Positions 61,990-64,000 of a DNA stretch of 64,000 nt are shown one piece after another (the first letter of the stretch is position 1; each line of letters opens with the position of its first letter). This DNA comes from Trochalopteron elliotii. Its lineage: Eukaryota > Chordata > Aves > Passeriformes > Leiothrichidae. A program made the position numbers and the translations under genes. The DNA lies in NCBI GenBank assembly GCA_024734555.1, contig JANPWX010000173.1, positions 2,049,955-2,113,954 of the forward strand, written 5' to 3'. The notes below the pieces were generated by a model, which worked only from the letters and a program-made list of their open reading frames with translations, was not told the DNA's origin and did not search any database.

Positions 61990-62218
61990 CTGTCTTCCAA
62001 GAAAGATGTTTTTTACCAGGAGGGGGGTAAAACACTGGAGCAGGTAAAACACTGCATCACAGAGGTGGTGGATGCCCCATCCCTAGAAACAGTCAAGGTG
62101 ATGTTGAATGGGGTTCTGAGCAACTTGATTTAGTTGAAGGCATCTCTGCCCATGGCAGGGGGTAAGGACTAGATGGCCTTCAAAAGGTCCCTTCCAAACT
62201 CAAAATATTCTATCATGA
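61990..62218 (+). mobile_element. CR1 LINE 3'-end fragment
   Basis: Landmarks on the plus strand: CATCACAGAGGTGGTGGATG, CCCATCCCTAGAAACAGTCA, ATGGCCTTCAAAAGGTCCCT and the terminus CCAAACTCAAAATATTCTAT. A 5'-truncated CR1, antisense to MBP. Confidence 0.9.
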
Positions 62219-63479
62219 AAAGTTAGCACACTTTGACTTTCACTGCTGTCAAAAAGGGGAATACACAATACAACAGTTTCCCCTACAAATAGATCTTGTG
62301 TGTAATTTTATGCTAATTTAACCCTATGGAAAAAAATACAAAGTATGATTAAAAATCTGCGTTTGTCATTATTACAGGTTAATGCAAGATGGGTTGCACC
62401 AAAGAAAGGAAGGTCCAATCCTTCCAGTGGGTCAGAATGACAGGCAGTTTTCCCCCCTGCTTCTGCCTGACGGCTGTAGAGTAGTATTGGATCAAATAAA
62501 CTTCTGAAAATATTCTCTGGAAGTAAGAGTCCCCTCCTGATCCATTTCTTTAAATGCATAGCACCATAGCCAGCAATGTTCTCCTCTTCCTTGGACTGAG
62601 ATATAATTCACAATCCTTTTCTGACTACATCCTGGTTGCAAGAGACCATGTTGACTACGTGCAAGTTCAACAGAAGTTTGTAGCGAGCAAGACATTCTAG
62701 CTCCACATCACAGATGCATATTCAGTATATATCAGACAACAGAACTCTGTTGGCTGCCACAAGAAAATCCTTTCAAAGGGCAAACAAAACTAACTCTTGT
62801 CAATTCAGAATTTCATAGTTGCAAATGCCATCACTGTGATGTCTTTTCTCTCCCAATACCCTTAAACCTTCTGCTCCATTTCTCCACTACATCCTCCTGT
62901 ATAAAAAGTTCATTGCCTTTGAGAATTAGCTCTCTGAAACATAAGACACACCTGACTGGTTTGTTCCATAAAAAAGCAGTTGGTAGGACGTGGGTTCATC
63001 ATTGGCAACATCATTTTATCTATCCTCCAGTCTAAAAATAAATATTAAAGAGAAATGCAGAAAAGGCTTCTGGAATGGTAATTTCCAAATCTAACCCATA
63101 GAGAGAAGAACATTAGGAAAATAAAGACACTGATGTATGTTCACAAGTGTCCCTTGACAGTAGTGGATCAAACCTTGCTTGAATCTCTAAAGAATGCTAC
63201 CAGGTCTAGCAGACTTGAAAGAGAACCTCACACTTGGCTCCTTACCATTGTGGTATTTTCAATCAATAATAATGTGTTTGCCTCCAAAACTGGACCCAGC
63301 TGATAGGGACTGCAGAAATCACATTTACTCTGAAAGGAAGTATTTTCAAAAAAACCCTGCCAAATTCAAATGGTACAGTTCATCAGGTATCTTCTGTACA
63401 ACAATCCTGAGCAACCACATCTATTCCATGCTGTCCGCAGCAGAGAAAGTTCTCTTATCCTGAAAAGTCATTATTGTCA
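62219..63479 (-). other. MBP: Golli intron, no feature seen
   Basis: AT-rich sequence between a CR1 fragment and a GC-rich patch. I see no exon, repeat or RNA gene. Confidence 0.5.
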
Positions 63480-63800
63480 TCTGGTCCACGCCAACGCTAA
63501 CCCTGGAGAGTGAGGAGACAAGCACAAATGGAGATATTTCTGTCTCCTTTGCTGAAGAGCCTCGGACCTGGCAGTCCCAGGCGCCCTGGTGGCTGCCAGG
63601 GGCTGGAGGCTGCTGCCACCGGGTGGCTCAGCGACGAGGGACAGCGACAGCAGTGTCGGGGACACGGCCACTGCCAGCGCCTGCACCGGGACAGGGAAGG
63701 CAGGCGGCTCTCAAGGGCTGCTGCCCCGCTTCCAAGGGCACTCAGAGGCTGCGTCAGGTTCCTCTGCTGCCCGTGCCAACCTTTCTGTAGGGGGTGGCAT
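63480..63800. promoter_or_regulatory. GC- and CpG-rich patch
   Basis: About 65% GC, with 14 CpG counted in 63541–63780, against a very CpG-poor AT-rich background. It could be a small CpG island, for instance an alternative Golli or antisense promoter, or just a GC-rich pocket. Open frames on both strands (63510–63842 plus, 63477–63686 minus) follow from the composition. They have no Golli-like residues. Confidence 0.35.
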
Positions 63801-64000
63801 TGCCCAGAGAAAGCTGGGGGAAGGAATTTCTGGGGAAAATAATTAAGTCACAGGAGACAGTGATCTCCCTGAAAAGGGAAGGCTGAGCTGCACCTGCTCA
63901 AAGAGACTGGAGGATGTTAAAAATTCTTCAGAAGAGGGATTCTAGTCGAAGCTGGAGCTATAAATTAACCAACTATTGGTGCATACTTGATGCTTGGTAT

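Noticed and set aside
1..64000. CRISPR arrays, bacterial operons, tRNA or rRNA genes, endogenous viral genes
   Set aside because: No regularly spaced repeats, ribosome-binding-site gene arrays, tRNA B-box pattern, or viral gag/pol/env signatures were noticed; the only reverse transcriptase is that of the CR1 LINE.

Overview
This window looks like ordinary nuclear DNA from a bird. It is AT-rich and intron-dominated. It carries CR1 LINEs with the avian 3' end, and the exon-encoded proteins match vertebrate ZNF236 and an avian-type myelin basic protein. The neighbouring pair ZNF236–MBP is the known vertebrate synteny (human 18q23), with the two genes convergent, tail to tail. No bacterial, plasmid, CRISPR or phage content is visible.

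Layout. Bases 1–9675 (+ strand) hold the last four coding exons of ZNF236: 123–320, 5970–6099, 8946–9122 and 9548–9675. They encode five C2H2 zinc fingers and the C-terminal tail. The first intron in the window contains a 2.1 kb internally deleted, dead CR1 element. The ZNF236 3'UTR begins at 9676. It may end at early AATAAA signals (9959, 10239) or run to about 12.9 kb. From about 12.97 kb to the end of the window everything belongs to MBP on the minus strand: 3'UTR, terminal exon (14683–14739), four in-frame internal exons (16265–16387, 17359–17391, 17970–18005, 18501–18608), a 12.2 kb intron, and the large exon 30766–31196. That exon carries both the end of the Golli-specific reading frame and the start of classic MBP (ATG at 30936). 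Beyond 31196 lies more than 32.8 kb of Golli intron with low-complexity tracts, CR1 3' fragments and GC-rich patches. I found no upstream Golli exon in it.

How the genes work. ZNF236 is a nuclear multi-zinc-finger protein. MBP gives the classic myelin isoforms (exons here spell a 175-residue protein including Met) from a promoter that lies inside Golli coding sequence, and the Golli isoforms by splicing from an upstream start. Every internal classic exon is phase 0 and a multiple of three, so any can be skipped without a frameshift.

I do not see a new biological system. The points most worth checking are the closely opposed poly(A) signals between the two genes, the promoter embedded in codons, a composite inverted repeat in MBP intron 1, a near-ideal G-quadruplex motif, a 0.5 kb polypurine tract, and the missing MBP exon 2 and upstream Golli exons.
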